Source: Helopsaltes ochotensis
Taxonomy: Eukaryota; Chordata; Aves; Passeriformes; Locustellidae
DNA: 64,000 nucleotides
Direction of reading: 5' to 3'
Assembly: GCA_013400155.1 (NCBI GenBank)
Contig: VXBM01000136.1
Coordinates: 792,906 to 856,905 of the forward strand
Part shown: positions 62,570-64,000 of the stretch, piece by piece
Numbering within the stretch: the first letter of the stretch is position 1
Layout of the letters: the number at the start of each line of letters is the position of its first letter
Translations under genes and position numbers: made by a program
Notes under the pieces: model-generated
Told to the model about the DNA's origin: nothing
The model's database searches: none
What the model saw: the letters and a program-made list of their open reading frames with translations, nothing else

Positions 62570-62960
62570 ACAAATGTTAAGTCAACTTAAGCTAATTCCC
62601 CATGGGCTAATGTTCACAATTAGTAAATAATCAAATTGTTTACTGGCTGAAGGGTTGACTAAAAGCCTGAATTTGACATTACTCCTGCAGAGCAATTTTT
62701 AAATTTAGAATCACTGATACACCTATGGAAGTCAGCCCCTGCATTTCCCCAGGCTGGGAACAGAAATTACATTATAAGACTTGCATTTAAGTCAAAAAAC
62801 TTTTATTTTTGAAATTAAACCCTTGAAACATACCGTTCTAGAGAAATTATTCATTAAATGTCTTCACAGAAATAATTAGCTAGTGTTGTTGAATTATTTA
62901 GTGCTGAGATAACAAATTCATTTGGTGAAACCTTACCCATTCATAACTAATTTACAAGCA
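62570..62960. other. Possible conserved noncoding element (unproven)
   Basis: Repeat-free AT-rich sequence with 'agctaattcccc', 'acaattagtaaataatcaaattg', 'gaaattattcattaaatg' and 'gaaataattagctag', that is, clustered homeodomain-type cores. It is compatible with an enhancer-like conserved element, but no conservation data are available here. Confidence 0.2.
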
Positions 62961-63262
62961 TGAACAGGAGTTCAGCAGATGTAAATCTTTCATAAACAGA
63001 TTGTTTGCCAGTAATTACTAAAATGCCTTTGAATGATGAGACCAAAGAAATTTTAAAAATCTAGCTTACCTTCTATTTGTGATTCTTCTTGTTCTATGTG
63101 TATCTGTTATTTCTGTGGTTCTATTGCATTTAAACCTGTGAATATGCCGGCAGTGAGAACCATGGGGGGATAGATGTATTCCAAATTTGATTTGTCTTGT
63201 CACCAGTTTCTAACTTTGCTTACACTGAAAATGTTATTTGGAACATTTAGTAAATTCCAGTA

Positions 63263-63582
63263 CCTGAAGGGAGCCTACAGGAAAGATGCAGAGACTGTTT
63301 ACAAGGGCAAGTAATGACAGAACACGGGCAAATGGCTTCTAACTAAGAGAGTCGGTTTAGATGAGGTATCAGGAAGAAATTCTTTTCTGCGAGGGTGGTG
63401 AGGCGCTGGAACAGGTTGCCCAGAGAAGTTGTGGATGCCCCATCCCTGCAAGTGGTCAAGGCCAGGTTGGAAGGAGCTTTGAGCAATCTGGTCTAGAGGA
63501 AAGTGTCCCTGTCCACAGCAGGGGGTTATAATGAGATGATTTTTAAGGTCCCTTCCAACCTAAACCATTCTGTGATTCTGTG
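63263..63582 (+). mobile_element. CR1 LINE, 5'-truncated 3' end
   Basis: Well preserved CR1 3' region: 'ctgaagggagcctacagg', 'aaagatgcagagactgttt', 'ggcaaatggcttctaac', 'ggtggtgaggcgctggaacagg', 'ttgcccagagaagttgtgg', 'atgccccatccctgc', 'caaggccaggttggaagg', 'gtgtccctgtcca', 'aaggtcccttccaacc' and the tail attctgtgattctgtg. It begins abruptly at 'ctgaaggg' and shares that region with the copy at 31.1 kb, so both belong to related subfamilies. It has an intact 3' end and looks among the younger copies in the window. Confidence 0.95.
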
Positions 63583-64000
63583 CAAACTTACTTCAGATTT
63601 GTAACTGTTTTGCTCTTCAAATGTCATACTTTTCCAACACTTTTGGGCACCTTTTACTGGTTTATCCTTAAGATAGTTTTTGCAAATCATTTGTGGCCCA
63701 GGATATGTGTAGAGAGCCCCCACTAAAAGTGATCATAATGATGGCAAACAACAGTTGCTAAACTAGCAACAAATGAAGGGAGAAACTGGGTAGTCAACAA
63801 TATTGGAAATAATCAGTGATTCTGATTTTATCCCTGGGTATGGTGATCAAGTATTTCCTGTTTCAGAATACACAGCAACCTAATATCTTACAATTTTCAA
63901 CATCTAAAATGTAGCTCAGTGCAGAGATATTCCCATCAACTGGGAATAGGCAGGGAATGACAGAATAAGCTTGAGCCACAGCAAATTCTATACCTAAAGT
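63583..64000. other. Unique noncoding DNA to window end
   Basis: No gene or repeat recognised in the last 0.4 kb. Confidence 0.6.

Larger units (their letters stand above)
54703..63262. other. Unique noncoding DNA
   Basis: About 8.6 kb without a recognised gene. The longest plus frame in the window (58416-58904, 162 codons, non-ATG start) and the minus frame 59783-60157 (124 codons, TTG start) are judged chance frames. A purine-rich section (56560-56960) and a possible conserved element near 62570-62960 are listed separately. Confidence 0.6.

Overview
This window looks like noncoding DNA from a bird genome. The main evidence is a set of 5'-truncated CR1 LINE copies that end in the octamer-type 3' tail (variants of attctgtg) next to the 'aaggtcccttccaacc' block. 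This is the dominant retroposon of birds; crocodilians and turtles are less likely alternatives. The DNA is AT-rich, repeat density is low, there are no recognisable SINEs, and two N gaps sit inside homopolymer or microsatellite DNA, as in a vertebrate draft assembly. I found no protein-coding exon, tRNA, rRNA, CRISPR array or prokaryotic feature. The open frames (at most about 160 codons, many starting at non-ATG codons) look like chance frames. Intergenic desert and the interior of a very long intron both fit, and the sequence alone does not separate them. Layout: 1-18 kb is unique noncoding DNA with a pair of related palindromes near 2.4-2.6 kb, GC-richer islands at 9.6-10.0 and 17.0-17.3 kb (the latter with a G-quadruplex motif), small tandem repeats and a perfect hairpin at 14.08 kb. 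At 18.36-18.56 kb a (CTTTTT)n microsatellite is broken by a 40-N gap. From 21 to 33 kb there are three clear CR1 copies on the plus strand (21.24, 28.51 and 31.1 kb), a 96-bp A tract at 32.34 kb and a probable ancient CR1 remnant beside it. From 37.1 to 40.6 kb a roughly 0.45-kb segment is present twice in direct orientation, 3.0 kb apart; the second copy has a poly-T tract of at least 86 bases ending in a 20-N gap. From 40 to 64 kb the DNA is again mostly unique, with CR1 copies at 45.56 (minus), 54.62 (minus) and 63.26 kb (plus), a 17-bp minisatellite at 54.18 kb, and several AT-rich stretches with homeodomain-type TAATTA motifs that could be conserved noncoding elements. There are no genes here to join into a pathway. 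The observations most worth checking are the 37.1/40.1-kb duplication with its poly-T expansion and the palindrome pair at 2.4-2.6 kb. I did not find convincing evidence of a new biological system.
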